Origin: Tanticharoenia sakaeratensis NBRC 103193
GTDB taxonomy: Bacteria; Pseudomonadota; Alphaproteobacteria; Acetobacterales; Acetobacteraceae
Direction: 5' to 3'
Length of the DNA stretch: 64,000 bases
Assembly (NCBI RefSeq): GCF_000963885.1
Contig: NZ_BALE01000028.1
Coordinates: 1-64,000, forward strand
Shown: in pieces, positions 1-8,752 of the stretch
How positions within the stretch are numbered: the stretch's first letter is position 1
Layout: the number at the start of each line of letters is the position of its first letter
The notes under the pieces: generated by a model
Told to the model about the DNA's origin: nothing
The model's input: the letters and a program-made list of their open reading frames with translations, nothing else
Database searches by the model: none
Position numbers and translations under genes: made by a program

Positions 1-2
1 GG

Positions 3-200
3 GAGCCGATGCGGGCGGGCCCGGGCTGGCAGGGTCAGGCCGGACGCGGGCCGGGCGGGGGGCCTAGACGCGCACCCGAACGTCCGGGCGGCGGTTTCGG
101 GCCCGGCGGAGGCGGCCATGGGGGATCTGGCGGGCATCCGGGCGGCCACCCGGGTGGACAGCATGGCGGAGGGCACGAAGACGGGCATCCGGGGCATTAG
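3..200 (+). CDS. C-terminal part of a Gly/His/Pro-rich protein (5' end may lie outside the window)
   Basis: The reading frame is open from the window edge to a TAG at 198-200. The first ATG inside the window is at 9, but no stop precedes it, so this is probably the tail of a longer gene. The visible part is almost entirely Gly, Pro, Arg and His, and ends in repeated GGHPGG/GGQHGG-like units. Such tails are disordered and may bind metal through histidine. No domain is visible and no function can be assigned. The high Gly/GC content alone could keep a frame open, which limits confidence. Confidence 0.4.
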   Translation, partial: EPMRAGPGWQGQAGRGPGGGPRRAPERPGGGFGPGGGGHGGSGGHPGGHPGGQHGGGHEDGHPGH

Positions 201-368
201 GCCGGGGTCCGAAGCCTGAGATCATCGACCGTCACGGCTTGCCGGCCGTGGCGGTCGACGGATGCGACAGGGGTCGTTCCCGGAGGGGCTCGGGCATGAA
301 GAGTCTGTGAGGTGGTTGACGCGGCGTTCGCATGGGCCAATTCAAGGGGCGTTGAGTGGCGCCCGACA

Positions 369-387
369 TATGCTCACATGGAGCATA
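369..387. promoter_or_regulatory. Perfect inverted repeat, candidate operator of the nad operon
   Basis: The sequence TATGCTC-ACATG-GAGCATA has perfect 7-bp arms around a 5-bp spacer and ends 27 bp before the nadA start codon. A symmetrical site here is what a dimeric repressor of NAD synthesis would bind. NadQ-type regulators of nadABC are known in alphaproteobacteria, but linking this site to NadQ is an inference. No regulator gene lies next to it. Confidence 0.6.
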
Positions 388-414
388 ACTCGCGGGCCGG
401 ACCGGAGAGCCGTC

Positions 415-1401
415 ATGGACCAGCTAGCACCGCGACATCGTCTTGATCCGTTATATGAGCGCGTATCGCGCCTGATGTGGCGCTCGGATTTCGACGCCCG
501 TTTCGCCGAGGACATCGAGGCGATCCTCGATCTCAAGCGGACGCACAATGCGGTGATCCTGGCCCATAATTACCAGACGCCGGAGATCTTCCACTGTGTG
601 GCGGACATCACCGGGGACAGCCTGGCGCTGGCGCGCCGCGCACAGGGGCTGGACGCGGACGTGATCGTCATGGCGGGCGTGCATTTCATGGCCGAGACCG
701 CCAAGATGATGAATCCGGACAAGACCGTGCTGATCCCGGACGGGCGTGCGGGATGTTCGCTCGCGGAGGCAATCACGCCTGCGAACGTGCGGTCGCTGAA
801 GGCGGCTCATCCCGGTGTTCCGGTCGTGACGTATGTGAATTCCTCGGCGGCGGTGAAGGCGGAGAGCGATATCTGCTGCACGTCGGCGAACGCGAAGAAG
901 ATCGTCGAGAGCCTCGGTGTTCCGGAGGTCATCATGATCCCGGACGAATTTCTGGCGCAGAACATCGCGGCCGAGACGGGTATCCGCATGATCACCTGGC
1001 CGGGGCATTGCGAGGTGCATGAGCGCTTCACGCCGGGCGAGATCCGGCAATATCGGCGCATGCATCCCGGTGTCGTGGTGCTGGCGCATCCGGAATGTCC
1101 GCCCTCCGTCGTGGCGGAGGCCGATTTTTCGGGCTCGACCGCCGCGATGTCGGATTTCGTGGCGACCAGCGGCGCGCAAAAGGTGCTGCTGGTGACCGAA
1201 TGTTCCATGAGCGACAATCTTTCGGCGTCGCACCCGGAGACGGTGTTCGTGCGGCCGTGTCAGCTGTGCCCGCACATGAAGCGGATCACGCTGGCCAATA
1301 TCCGCCACGCACTGGAGACCATGTCCGAAGAGGTCGTGATTCCCGCCGAGCTGCAGATTCCGGCACGGCGCGCGGTCGAGGCGATGCTGGCGGCATCCTG
1401 A
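415..1401 (+). CDS. nadA: Quinolinate synthase NadA
   Basis: NadA condenses iminoaspartate with dihydroxyacetone phosphate to form quinolinate, using an oxygen-sensitive [4Fe-4S] cluster in the cytoplasm. The start at ATG 415 follows a GGAGAG ribosome site and gives 328 residues, the normal length. Upstream in-frame codons back to 262 have no support. Visible family signatures are AHNYQTPE near the N-terminus, the cluster cysteines in AGCSLAE, ICCTSANA and CQLCPHMK, and the VTECSMSDN segment. It is the first gene of nadA-nadB-nadC, and the inverted repeat at 369-387 probably controls it. Confidence 0.96.
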   Translation: MDQLAPRHRLDPLYERVSRLMWRSDFDARFAEDIEAILDLKRTHNAVILAHNYQTPEIFHCVADITGDSLALARRAQGLDADVIVMAGVHFMAETAKMMNPDKTVLIPDGRAGCSLAEAITPANVRSLKAAHPGVPVVTYVNSSAAVKAESDICCTSANAKKIVESLGVPEVIMIPDEFLAQNIAAETGIRMITWPGHCEVHERFTPGEIRQYRRMHPGVVVLAHPECPPSVVAEADFSGSTAAMSDFVATSGAQKVLLVTECSMSDNLSASHPETVFVRPCQLCPHMKRITLANIRHALETMSEEVVIPAELQIPARRAVEAMLAAS

Positions 1402-1459
1402 GGATCCGTCCGGTCTTCCGGCAGCAAGGAGCGGCGTTCTGACGAACGCCGGATTTCTG

Positions 1460-1479
1460 GTTCTTTTTCGAAAAAGAAC
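1460..1479. repeat. Perfect 20-bp palindrome/hairpin before the nadB ribosome site
   Basis: GTTCTTTTTCGAAAAAGAAC is identical to its reverse complement. As RNA it can fold into an 8-bp stem with a UCGA loop. The nadB Shine-Dalgarno AGGAG begins at once after the 3' arm. Similar U-rich/A-rich hairpins occur at 26635-26652 and 26728-26752 (before selO), so this is one copy of a dispersed element. It may act as a processing or translational control element between nadA and nadB. Confidence 0.6.
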
Positions 1480-1491
1480 AGGAGACGCTTC

Positions 1492-2991
1492 GTGACAGTT
1501 CCCGTCATCGTCGGGTCCGGGCTCGCCGGGCTTGCGACAGCACTCCATCTCGAACGGCCCTGTGTTCTGGTCGCGCCGGGCGGCCTCGGCGTGGGGGCGT
1601 CCAGCGCCCTGGCACAGGGCGGCCTCGCAGCGGCGATCGGCGCGGATGACAGCGTGGCCCTGCATGCGGCGGATACGATCGCGGCAGGAGACGGGCTGTG
1701 CGACGCGCAGGCGGTGCGTTCCATCGTGGCGGAAGGCCCGGATGTCGTGGCTGCGCTGGCGCGGATGGGCGTGTCGTTCGATGAGGACGAAACCGGGGAT
1801 CCGGACCTGCATCTGGAAGCGGCCCACAGCCGGGCGCGGATCGTCCATGCGGGCGGCGATGGCAGCGGTGCCGCGATCATGCGGGCACTGGTCGAGAAAG
1901 TTCGGGAGCGTCCCGAGATCGAGGTGATCGAGGGCTGGGGCCTGGGCGCGATCCGGCTTCGCCAGGGTGCTGTGGCAGGGGTGGAGCTGGTGCGCGGCAC
2001 GGAGCGCCGGGTGTTGCGGACACATGCCTGCGTGCTGGCGACGGGGGGTGTCGGCGGGCTGTATCGGCCGACGACCACACCGACGGGCCTTGCGGGAGCG
2101 GAGCCCGGCAGCGGGCTTGCGGCGGCGGCGCGGGCAGGGGCGCTGCTCGCCGATCTGGAATTCGTGCAGTTTCATCCGACCGCGCTGCGGGGTGTGGCAG
2201 GGGCGGGACGCTGGCCGCTCGTCAGCGAGGCCGTGCGTGGGGCAGGGGCGGTGCTGGTCGATGAGACGGGCGCGCGGTTCACGGAGGAGCTGGCCCCGCG
2301 GGACGTGGTCGCGCGCGCCATCGCGGCGCATATGCGTGACGGGCACGCGGTTTTTCTGGATGCGCGGGCGCGGATCGGAGCATCGTTTTCCGCGATGTTC
2401 CCGGGGATCGCGGCATCCTGTCAGGCAATCGGCGTGGACCCTGAGCATGATCCGATCCCGGTACAGCCGGCCGTGCATTATCACATGGGCGGGATTGTGA
2501 CCGATCTTAGTGGGCGCACGTCGGTCGACGGGCTCTGGGCGGTCGGGGAGGCGGGCTGCACCGGCCTGCATGGGGCCAACCGGCTTGCGAGCAACTCGCT
2601 TCTGGAGGCGTTCGTGATGGGACGGCGCGCGGGCCTTGCCCTGCGTGAGGGCGCGGGGCGCGATGTCGGGACCGGCGGTTTCGATCCGGTATTCCTGCAG
2701 GCGCGAGGTGGCGGTCGCGACACGGCGATGGCCGCCATCGGGGCGGGGCTCGGGCTGCTCCGTGACGGGGCGGGGCTTGCGCGTGCGGTCTCGAGGCTGG
2801 CGCCGCTGGCCGCCCGGTCCGACGTCGGTCTGGCCGGCTTCCTGATGGCGCGCGCGGCATTGCTGAGGCGCGAAAGCCGGGGCAGCCACTACCGGGTCGA
2901 CTATCCGCAGGCCGCGCCCGGTGCCGTGCGGCACATGGTCCGTCTGGCCGATATCATGGATGAAATTGCCGAGCTGGAGTGCGTGGCGTGA
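1492..2991 (+). CDS. nadB: L-aspartate oxidase NadB
   Basis: This FAD enzyme oxidises L-aspartate to iminoaspartate, the substrate that NadA uses next. The start is GTG 1492, with AGGAG seven bases upstream, giving 499 residues. The N-terminus holds a dinucleotide-binding fold with VGSGLAGLA, followed by SSALAQGG. The central FQFHPTA-like stretch (FVQFHPTALRG) and the HYHMGGI motif near residue 330 are typical of the succinate dehydrogenase/aspartate oxidase flavoprotein family. GANRLASNSLLEA near residue 360 is also characteristic. The stop overlaps the nadC start as GTGA, so the two are translationally coupled. Confidence 0.95.
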   Translation: MTVPVIVGSGLAGLATALHLERPCVLVAPGGLGVGASSALAQGGLAAAIGADDSVALHAADTIAAGDGLCDAQAVRSIVAEGPDVVAALARMGVSFDEDETGDPDLHLEAAHSRARIVHAGGDGSGAAIMRALVEKVRERPEIEVIEGWGLGAIRLRQGAVAGVELVRGTERRVLRTHACVLATGGVGGLYRPTTTPTGLAGAEPGSGLAAAARAGALLADLEFVQFHPTALRGVAGAGRWPLVSEAVRGAGAVLVDETGARFTEELAPRDVVARAIAAHMRDGHAVFLDARARIGASFSAMFPGIAASCQAIGVDPEHDPIPVQPAVHYHMGGIVTDLSGRTSVDGLWAVGEAGCTGLHGANRLASNSLLEAFVMGRRAGLALREGAGRDVGTGGFDPVFLQARGGGRDTAMAAIGAGLGLLRDGAGLARAVSRLAPLAARSDVGLAGFLMARAALLRRESRGSHYRVDYPQAAPGAVRHMVRLADIMDEIAELECVA

Positions 2992-3845
2992 ACGATGGCC
3001 TGACTGAATTGCCGGATATTCTGGTCGAGCCCCTGATCAGGGCAGCTCTTCTGGAAGATCTGGGCATAGCCGGGGATGTGACGACGGATGCCGTCGTGGC
3101 GCCGGGCATCGAGGTGGAGGCGATTTTCCGCGCGCGGGTGGATGGTGTGGTGGCTGGACTGTCGGCGGCGCGGCTGGCCTTCACCCTGCTCGATCCGTCC
3201 GTGCGGTTCGTGTCCGTCCTGCGGGACGGGGCGCGGGTTGTGACGGGGTCCGAGATCGCCCGCGTGGCCGGGCGGGCGACGACGGTTCTCGGTGGAGAAC
3301 GGGTTGCCCTGAATATCCTGTCGCATCTGAGCGGTATCGCGACAGCGACGAACGGGATCGTGCGTGCGGTGTCGCATACGAAGGCGCGGGTGTGCTGCAC
3401 GCGCAAGACGCTGCCGGGCCTGCGTTCCCTGCAGAAATATGCCGTGCGCGCGGGCGGCGGGGCGAACCATCGGCTGCGCCTCGATGATGCGATCCTGATC
3501 AAGGACAATCATCTGGCGCTGGCGGGCGGCGTGCGTCCGGCTTTGGAACGCGCACGGGCGCGAGCCGGGCATCTGGTGAAGATCGAGCTTGAGGTCGACA
3601 CCCTGTCGCAGCTGGCCGAGGCCATCGCGGCCGGGGGGGCGGATGCCTATCTGCTGGACAACATGTCGCCTGCGCTGCTGCGCGAGGCGGTGGGCATGAT
3701 CGGCGGGCGTGCGATCGCGGAAGCGTCCGGCGGGATCACGCCGCAGACGGCGCCCGCCATCGCCGAAGCCGGGGTCGACGTGCTGTCGCTCGGCTGGCTG
3801 ACGCATACGGTTCGCGCGCTGGATATCGGGCTGGATATCGGGTGA
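2988..3845 (+). CDS. nadC: Nicotinate-nucleotide pyrophosphorylase (carboxylating) NadC
   Basis: NadC converts quinolinate and PRPP to nicotinate mononucleotide, the last of the three operon steps. GTG 2988 overlaps the nadB stop by four bases and is preferred over GTG 2979, giving 285 residues. Signatures visible are the N-terminal ALLEDLGIAGDVTTDA segment, CTRKTLPGLR with the phosphoribosyl-binding Lys/Arg, HRLRLDDAILIKDNH, EVDTLSQL and the C-terminal ASGGI motif. A short inverted repeat (AGTCC/GGACT) follows the stop, but without a T-tract. Confidence 0.95.
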   Translation: MNDGLTELPDILVEPLIRAALLEDLGIAGDVTTDAVVAPGIEVEAIFRARVDGVVAGLSAARLAFTLLDPSVRFVSVLRDGARVVTGSEIARVAGRATTVLGGERVALNILSHLSGIATATNGIVRAVSHTKARVCCTRKTLPGLRSLQKYAVRAGGGANHRLRLDDAILIKDNHLALAGGVRPALERARARAGHLVKIELEVDTLSQLAEAIAAGGADAYLLDNMSPALLREAVGMIGGRAIAEASGGITPQTAPAIAEAGVDVLSLGWLTHTVRALDIGLDIG

Positions 3846-3923
3846 GAGAATGCGCGTCCTGTCGATAGTCCGGTAAGGACTGCGTGAGACGAGAACGAGG
3901 CGTATCGCTCGTGCGTTGTGCCT

Positions 3924-3937
3924 GATGGTGCACCATC
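3924..3937. promoter_or_regulatory. 14-bp perfect palindrome upstream of the esterase
   Basis: GATGGTGCACCATC is fully self-complementary and lies 23 bp before the esterase start. It is followed directly by a second GGTGCAC. It could be an operator. Chance occurrence in GC-rich DNA is possible. Confidence 0.35.
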
Positions 3938-3960
3938 GGTGCACGAACCGGGGACAGAAC

Positions 3961-4995
3961 ATGAGCGCAGGTCGATCTCAACGCCATCCATGGTGGCTGG
4001 CCGGAGCCGTGTTCGCGGCCGGGCTGGTCTATGGCCGCAGGACACAGGGCTACGACCAGATCGACGAAGGCCTGCGTTCTCCGCTTTTGTGGATGCGGAC
4101 GCCATCGATCGGCGCGCTTACCCTGCCGCTCTGGCGGGCCGCGATGGGGCGGGCGACGCCGTGTGTCGAGGGCGTGACGCTCGAGACGCGACGTATCGCA
4201 AGTGAGGATGGCGCCGAGATCGGCGTGTTCATCTATCGCCCGCATGCCCTGCGCGAACGGGGGCCGGTGCTGTTCTACATTCATGGCGGCGGGACGATCA
4301 TGGGGTCGGCCGCGGCCTATCACACCATCGTCTCGGGCTATGCCCGCGATCTCGGGATCATGGTCGTCAGCGTGGATTATCGGCTGGCACCCGAGCATCC
4401 GTTTCCGACGCCTCTGGACGATGTTCATGCGGCCTATCTCTGGCTGCGGGATTCGACATCCGCGCTTGCCGTCGATGCCGACCGGATTGCGGTTGGCGGC
4501 GACAGCGCTGGCGCGGGACTGGCAGCCGCATTGTGTCAGCGTATCCGGGATGTCGGCGAAGGGGCACCGGTCTTTCAGCTTCTGGTCTATCCGATGCTGG
4601 ACGATCGCACGACATTGCGCAGGCCATCGCATCATCGCGGGCAGCTGCTCTGGACGGCCGCGTCGAACCTGTTCGCCTGGACCAGCTATCTTGGCCGTGC
4701 ACCGGTCGCCGAAGGAGCACCGGCCTATGCCGCGCCGGCGCGGTGTCCGGATCTGTCGGGATTGCCGCCGGCCTGGATCGGGATCGGGACGCTCGATCTT
4801 TTCTACGACGAGGACGTCGATTATGCGCGCCGGCTGCGCAGCGCGGGTGTCGCATGTGAGATCGAGATCGTGAAAGGCGCTTACCACGCCTTTAATATAA
4901 GGCAGACCCGACCGGCGCGAGCGTTCAACGACAGGATGATCGATGCGGTCCGAAAGGGCCTTGGTCTTTTGGAAAATCCCTCTGCGGCTCAGTGA
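3961..4995 (+). CDS. Alpha/beta hydrolase of the hormone-sensitive-lipase type
   Basis: A 344-residue esterase/lipase probably acting on short-chain carboxyl esters. The oxyanion motif HGGGTIMG is near residue 110. It is followed by DYRLAPEHPFP and the nucleophile elbow GGDSAGAG near residue 180. A late Asp (in the FYDEDVDYA region) and His (YHAF) complete the catalytic triad. The N-terminus has a short hydrophobic stretch (residues 8-22, WWLAGAVFAAGLVYG), so it may be membrane-anchored. ATG 3961 is chosen because an earlier in-frame ATG at 3916 has no ribosome site. The physiological substrate is unknown. Confidence 0.85.
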   Translation: MSAGRSQRHPWWLAGAVFAAGLVYGRRTQGYDQIDEGLRSPLLWMRTPSIGALTLPLWRAAMGRATPCVEGVTLETRRIASEDGAEIGVFIYRPHALRERGPVLFYIHGGGTIMGSAAAYHTIVSGYARDLGIMVVSVDYRLAPEHPFPTPLDDVHAAYLWLRDSTSALAVDADRIAVGGDSAGAGLAAALCQRIRDVGEGAPVFQLLVYPMLDDRTTLRRPSHHRGQLLWTAASNLFAWTSYLGRAPVAEGAPAYAAPARCPDLSGLPPAWIGIGTLDLFYDEDVDYARRLRSAGVACEIEIVKGAYHAFNIRQTRPARAFNDRMIDAVRKGLGLLENPSAAQ

Positions 4996-5032
4996 ATTTT
5001 CGGCCGCGCTCCAGCGTGGGTACGTATCGTGA

Positions 5033-5059
5033 GCCGGACGCGATGATGTCGCGTTCGGC
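5033..5059. terminator. Hairpin between convergent genes, probable terminator
   Basis: An 11-bp stem (GCCGGACGCGA / TCGCGTTCGGC, one G-T pair) with a 5-base loop is followed by GTTTCC on the plus strand. It sits between the 3' ends of the esterase and the hybrid kinase. The T-tract is weak, so it may rely partly on Rho. Confidence 0.5.
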
Positions 5060-5067
5060 GTTTCCTG

Positions 5068-8000
5068 TCAGGCGGTCGTATCGGCCCGTGGGGCCGATTT
5101 GAGAATATCCTCGATCTTGTCGGCAAGCGTCTGGATCGGAAACGGCTTGGTCAGCAGGTACATGCCCGGGCGCAGGTCGTTGGCCGTCAGGACGGTATGC
5201 TCGGCGTAGCCGGTGATAAACAGCACGGGCAGGTTCGGGCGCAGGGTGCGGGCGTGATCGGCGAGCTGACGCCCGTTCATGCCGCCCGGCAACCCGACAT
5301 CGGTGATGAGGAGATCGATCGCAATCGCGGGATCGCCCAGCAGGGCGGTCGCCGCGTCTGCGTCGGCGGCGGTGCGGATCGTATGGCCCGCGTCTTCCGC
5401 GATATCGTGGGCGAGCATCCGGATCGTCGGTTCGTCGTCGACGAGCAGGATCTGGCGCCCGTCCGCGTCCGTGCGGGACGAGATGGATGTCTCGACGGCT
5501 TCGGCGTCCGATGTTGCGGCGCCGTCCGAGAATGGCAGGTCGATGCTGACGGTGCTGCCGATGCCGGGCGTGGATGTGATGGCGGTATGGCCGCCCGACT
5601 GGTGCGCGAAGCCGTAGACCATGGACAGGCCGAGGCCCGTGCCGCGTCCGATGGGCTTGGTGGTGAAGAACGGATCGAAGGCGCGCGCCATGATGTCGGG
5701 CGCCATGCCGGTGCCGGTATCGGTCACGCTGAGACGGGCATAGCGGCTCGATGAGGTCTCCCCGGCGGTGTCCGTCCCTGTGGCCTGCGGGCGCAACGTG
5801 GTCGAGATCGTCATGCGGCCACCGTCGGCCATGGCATCGCGGGCATTGATGCACAGGTTCAGCAGCGCGTTCTCGACCTGGTGAGCGTCGGCGAGGATGG
5901 GGCCGAGCGTTTCGTCGCGCCGGACATCGAGGGTGATCGTCGGGCCGATGGTACGACGGATCAGGTCTTCCATGCCGTCGATCAGGCGATTGAGATCGAC
6001 GGGTTTCGGATCGAGCGTCTGGCGGCGGGAGAAGGCGAGCAGGCGGTGCGTCAGGGAGGCCGCCCGCAGGGCGGCGCCGTGGGCCGCGTCGACATAGCGC
6101 AGGAGGCCGCTTGCGGACGGTTCGGATGCGGGAATGCGCTCGATCTTGCGGCGCAGCAGTTCGAGGCCTGCCGTGATGCCGGTCAGGAGGTTGTTGAAGT
6201 CGTGCGCGAGGCCGCCGGTCAGCTGGCCGACCGCCTCCATCTTCTGGGCCTGACGCAGGGCGTCCTCGGTGGCGCGCTGGGTCGTGACGTCGCGGCCGAT
6301 CAGGAAGGTGCGGCCGCCTTCGGCAGCGGCGTGCCAGGCGATGATGCGATAGCTGCCGTCGCGCGTGCGAATCCGGTTCTCGAAGCCGCTGGCGGGCGTC
6401 GTCGGATCGCGCAGGGCCGCGATGGCCTGCGCGGTCGTGTCGGCCTGATCGGGATGGACGATGTGGGTTGCGTCGTATCCGACGACTTCGGCGGCGGACC
6501 AGCCGAGCGTGCGGGTCCAGGCATCGTTGACGGCGGTCAGGCGGCGGTCTTCGTCGAGCACGCCCATGAGGTCGCCCGAGAGCCGCCACATGCTGTCGCG
6601 TTCGCGCGTGCGTTCGGCGACCGCGCGCTCGAGCACCGTTGCGAGTTCCCGGATGCGGGCCTCGGCGCGGCGACGTTCGATGGTCGCCCGCATGCGCCAG
6701 GCGACGCTTGCGGCGAAGCTGATCTCCTGCTCGGTCCAGTGCCGCGGCTCGGCTGCGTTCATGAACAGGAGGGCGACGAAGCGGCCGTCTTCCATCAGCG
6801 GCATGTTGACGAAGGCGCGCACCGCGATTGCCGCGAGGTTCGGCGCCATGTCGGCGGTGCGGGCGTCGGCCAGGGTGTCGTGCACGACGGCGTTGCGGCC
6901 GCGCACGAGGTCTTCGACGTAGGAGCCGTAGTTGCGCAGCGCGTGCTGGCGCGGGATGTCCGGGCGACCGGGTTCCGACCAGTCGGCCGTGATGACGATG
7001 CGATCGCCGGCGCCCTGGACGTCGGCATAGCCTACATGCGCGACTTGCAGCGTCTCGGCGATGACCATGGAGGCCTCGCGCGCGATGGCCGCCGGATCCT
7101 CGAGATCGCGCAGGCGATCGGCGAGGCCGAGGAGCGCGTTCTGCCGGCTTTCGGTCCGCAGGCGATCGGTGATCTCGAGGAACAGGACAGCGAAGCGATC
7201 CCCGCCCGTCGGCAGGGCGTGGCCTTCATACCAGCGGGCCGGCTCGGGGTTGGGCCAGGGGATCGGCCATGCCCTGGCGGCATCGCGCATGATGGGGCGC
7301 AGGAAGGTCGCATGATGTCCCGTCTCCACGACGGTCGCCATTTCCTCGATCCAGGCATCCTGGATACCGGGCAGGAGCGATTTCACCGTGCGACCGATCA
7401 CGTCCTCGCTGGGGAAGCCCAGCAGGCGGCCGAAGGCGGGGTTGGCCTCGACATAGCGCCAGTCGCAGGCCCGGCCGTGTTCGTCGCGGATCAGTTCGCC
7501 GATCATGAAGCCTTCCTGCAGGCTCATGAACAGGCTGCGCCAGTGTGTCTCGGTATCGGCAAGTGCGCGTTCGGCGCGGCGCAGGCGGGTGATGTCGCGC
7601 GAGACGGCAAGCACGCGTTCGGGCCGGCCGTCCGCACCCCTGATCGGGGTCACGACCACGTCCCATGTGCGGGCATTGCCCTTGGCCGTCGGTGCCGCAC
7701 CCTGAAAGCGGCCGGTGCCGCCCTGCCGGGCGGCATCCAGTGCGCGGCTTGCGGCGGCCCGCTGGGGGCCGTTCCAGAAATCGAGCCACGGGCAGTTCCT
7801 GACGCGGCTGAAATCCTCGATTTCCATGGCCGTGCGGCCGCCTTCGCTCATGAACAGGAGGCGGCCGTCGAGATCGAGTATCTTGATGCAGTCCGCCGAG
7901 CTTTCGAAGATGCGGCGGTTGAGTTCCTCGCTGGCGGCGAGCGCGGTTTCGGCGACCTTGAGGTCGGTCATGTCCACGACGACGCCGAGGTTGCGCGTGG

Positions 8001-8592
8001 GGTCGGATGCCTGGGTGGTGCCCCGCGCCAGCAGGTGGAGCATGTGGCCGTCGCGGCCCATGATCCGGAACTGCCGCAGGTAGCGCCGGGTCTCTCCGCG
8101 TGTGTGGCTTTCAGGGACCTGGAGGTAGTCCGCACGGTCGTCGGGATGGACGCGGGCGACCATGTCCGCAAGCGGGATGCCGCGCGCCATCGCATCCGCG
8201 TCGATCCCGAGCAGGGCGGCATAGCGGGCGTCGCCCTCGATGACGTCGCGCGCGGTATCGCGGGTAAAGAAGCCGATGGCGTCGCTGTCGCGCAGGACGG
8301 CGAAATGTTCGGCGCTGTGCCATGGCGCCGGTGAGGATGGCGGCTGCCCGAATGGCGCCTGCCCGGACGGGACCCGCGAGGAAGCGGCCCGAGGCGGCTG
8401 CGTCCGAGCGGGTGGGGTCGGGGCGGGTGCGGGCTGTCCGTTGTCGCGCAGGGCACGCAGGGCGTGCGAGATCACGTCCCGCGCAGATGCATGGCGGCCG
8501 GACGCGATCTCGTCCGCGATGAAGCGGGCAAGGTCGTCGTCGAGCGGATTGCTGGCATCGAGGGGGGTGGGACTGATCTGGTCCATGGTCAT
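5068..8592 (-). CDS. Multi-PAS/GAF hybrid sensor histidine kinase with a ParD-like N-terminus
   Basis: A soluble 1174-residue signalling protein with no membrane segment. Apparent order: a ParD-like ribbon-helix-helix segment (about residues 16-52, with SGRHASARDVISHALR); PAS domains near 90-215, 225-345 and 350-470; a GAF domain near 480-635; another PAS near 655-775; HisKA with the phospho-His in GGLAHDFNNLL near 800; HATPase with N-box NLCINARDAM and GRGTGLGLSMV; and a C-terminal receiver domain (LLVDDEPTIR, phospho-Asp in LLITDVGLPGGMNG). GGLAHDFNNLL is the form common in hybrid kinases of this class. The start is ATG 8592 (or 8586). The ligand and output partner are unknown. It is a single gene, divergent from accD. 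Confidence 0.93.
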   Translation of the reverse strand: MTMDQISPTPLDASNPLDDDLARFIADEIASGRHASARDVISHALRALRDNGQPAPAPTPPARTQPPRAASSRVPSGQAPFGQPPSSPAPWHSAEHFAVLRDSDAIGFFTRDTARDVIEGDARYAALLGIDADAMARGIPLADMVARVHPDDRADYLQVPESHTRGETRRYLRQFRIMGRDGHMLHLLARGTTQASDPTRNLGVVVDMTDLKVAETALAASEELNRRIFESSADCIKILDLDGRLLFMSEGGRTAMEIEDFSRVRNCPWLDFWNGPQRAAASRALDAARQGGTGRFQGAAPTAKGNARTWDVVVTPIRGADGRPERVLAVSRDITRLRRAERALADTETHWRSLFMSLQEGFMIGELIRDEHGRACDWRYVEANPAFGRLLGFPSEDVIGRTVKSLLPGIQDAWIEEMATVVETGHHATFLRPIMRDAARAWPIPWPNPEPARWYEGHALPTGGDRFAVLFLEITDRLRTESRQNALLGLADRLRDLEDPAAIAREASMVIAETLQVAHVGYADVQGAGDRIVITADWSEPGRPDIPRQHALRNYGSYVEDLVRGRNAVVHDTLADARTADMAPNLAAIAVRAFVNMPLMEDGRFVALLFMNAAEPRHWTEQEISFAASVAWRMRATIERRRAEARIRELATVLERAVAERTRERDSMWRLSGDLMGVLDEDRRLTAVNDAWTRTLGWSAAEVVGYDATHIVHPDQADTTAQAIAALRDPTTPASGFENRIRTRDGSYRIIAWHAAAEGGRTFLIGRDVTTQRATEDALRQAQKMEAVGQLTGGLAHDFNNLLTGITAGLELLRRKIERIPASEPSASGLLRYVDAAHGAALRAASLTHRLLAFSRRQTLDPKPVDLNRLIDGMEDLIRRTIGPTITLDVRRDETLGPILADAHQVENALLNLCINARDAMADGGRMTISTTLRPQATGTDTAGETSSSRYARLSVTDTGTGMAPDIMARAFDPFFTTKPIGRGTGLGLSMVYGFAHQSGGHTAITSTPGIGSTVSIDLPFSDGAATSDAEAVETSISSRTDADGRQILLVDDEPTIRMLAHDIAEDAGHTIRTAADADAATALLGDPAIAIDLLITDVGLPGGMNGRQLADHARTLRPNLPVLFITGYAEHTVLTANDLRPGMYLLTKPFPIQTLADKIEDILKSAPRADTTA

Positions 8593-8752
8593 CGTATCAG
8601 GGGGCTTTGCGCATCATATATATGGGGTGTGGCGAAACGCCATGCTGGCCTTTGGAGCGACGTGACGGTAATAAGCCGCGCTTCGGGTTCCGGGTTCGCC
8701 GGGCCCTGTCAGGAATAAGGTGCCCTGCGGGGATCGAGAGGGATCGTTTGGC

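Noticed and set aside
451-2934. 827-codon open frame on the minus strand opposite nadA-nadB
   Set aside because: Arg/His/Pro-rich translation, no ribosome site, and it mirrors two well-identified genes. It is a GC-driven shadow.
5881-8334. 817-codon plus-strand frame opposite the hybrid kinase
   Set aside because: Gly/Ala/Asp-rich composition with no domain. It is the antisense shadow of a gene with clear kinase motifs.
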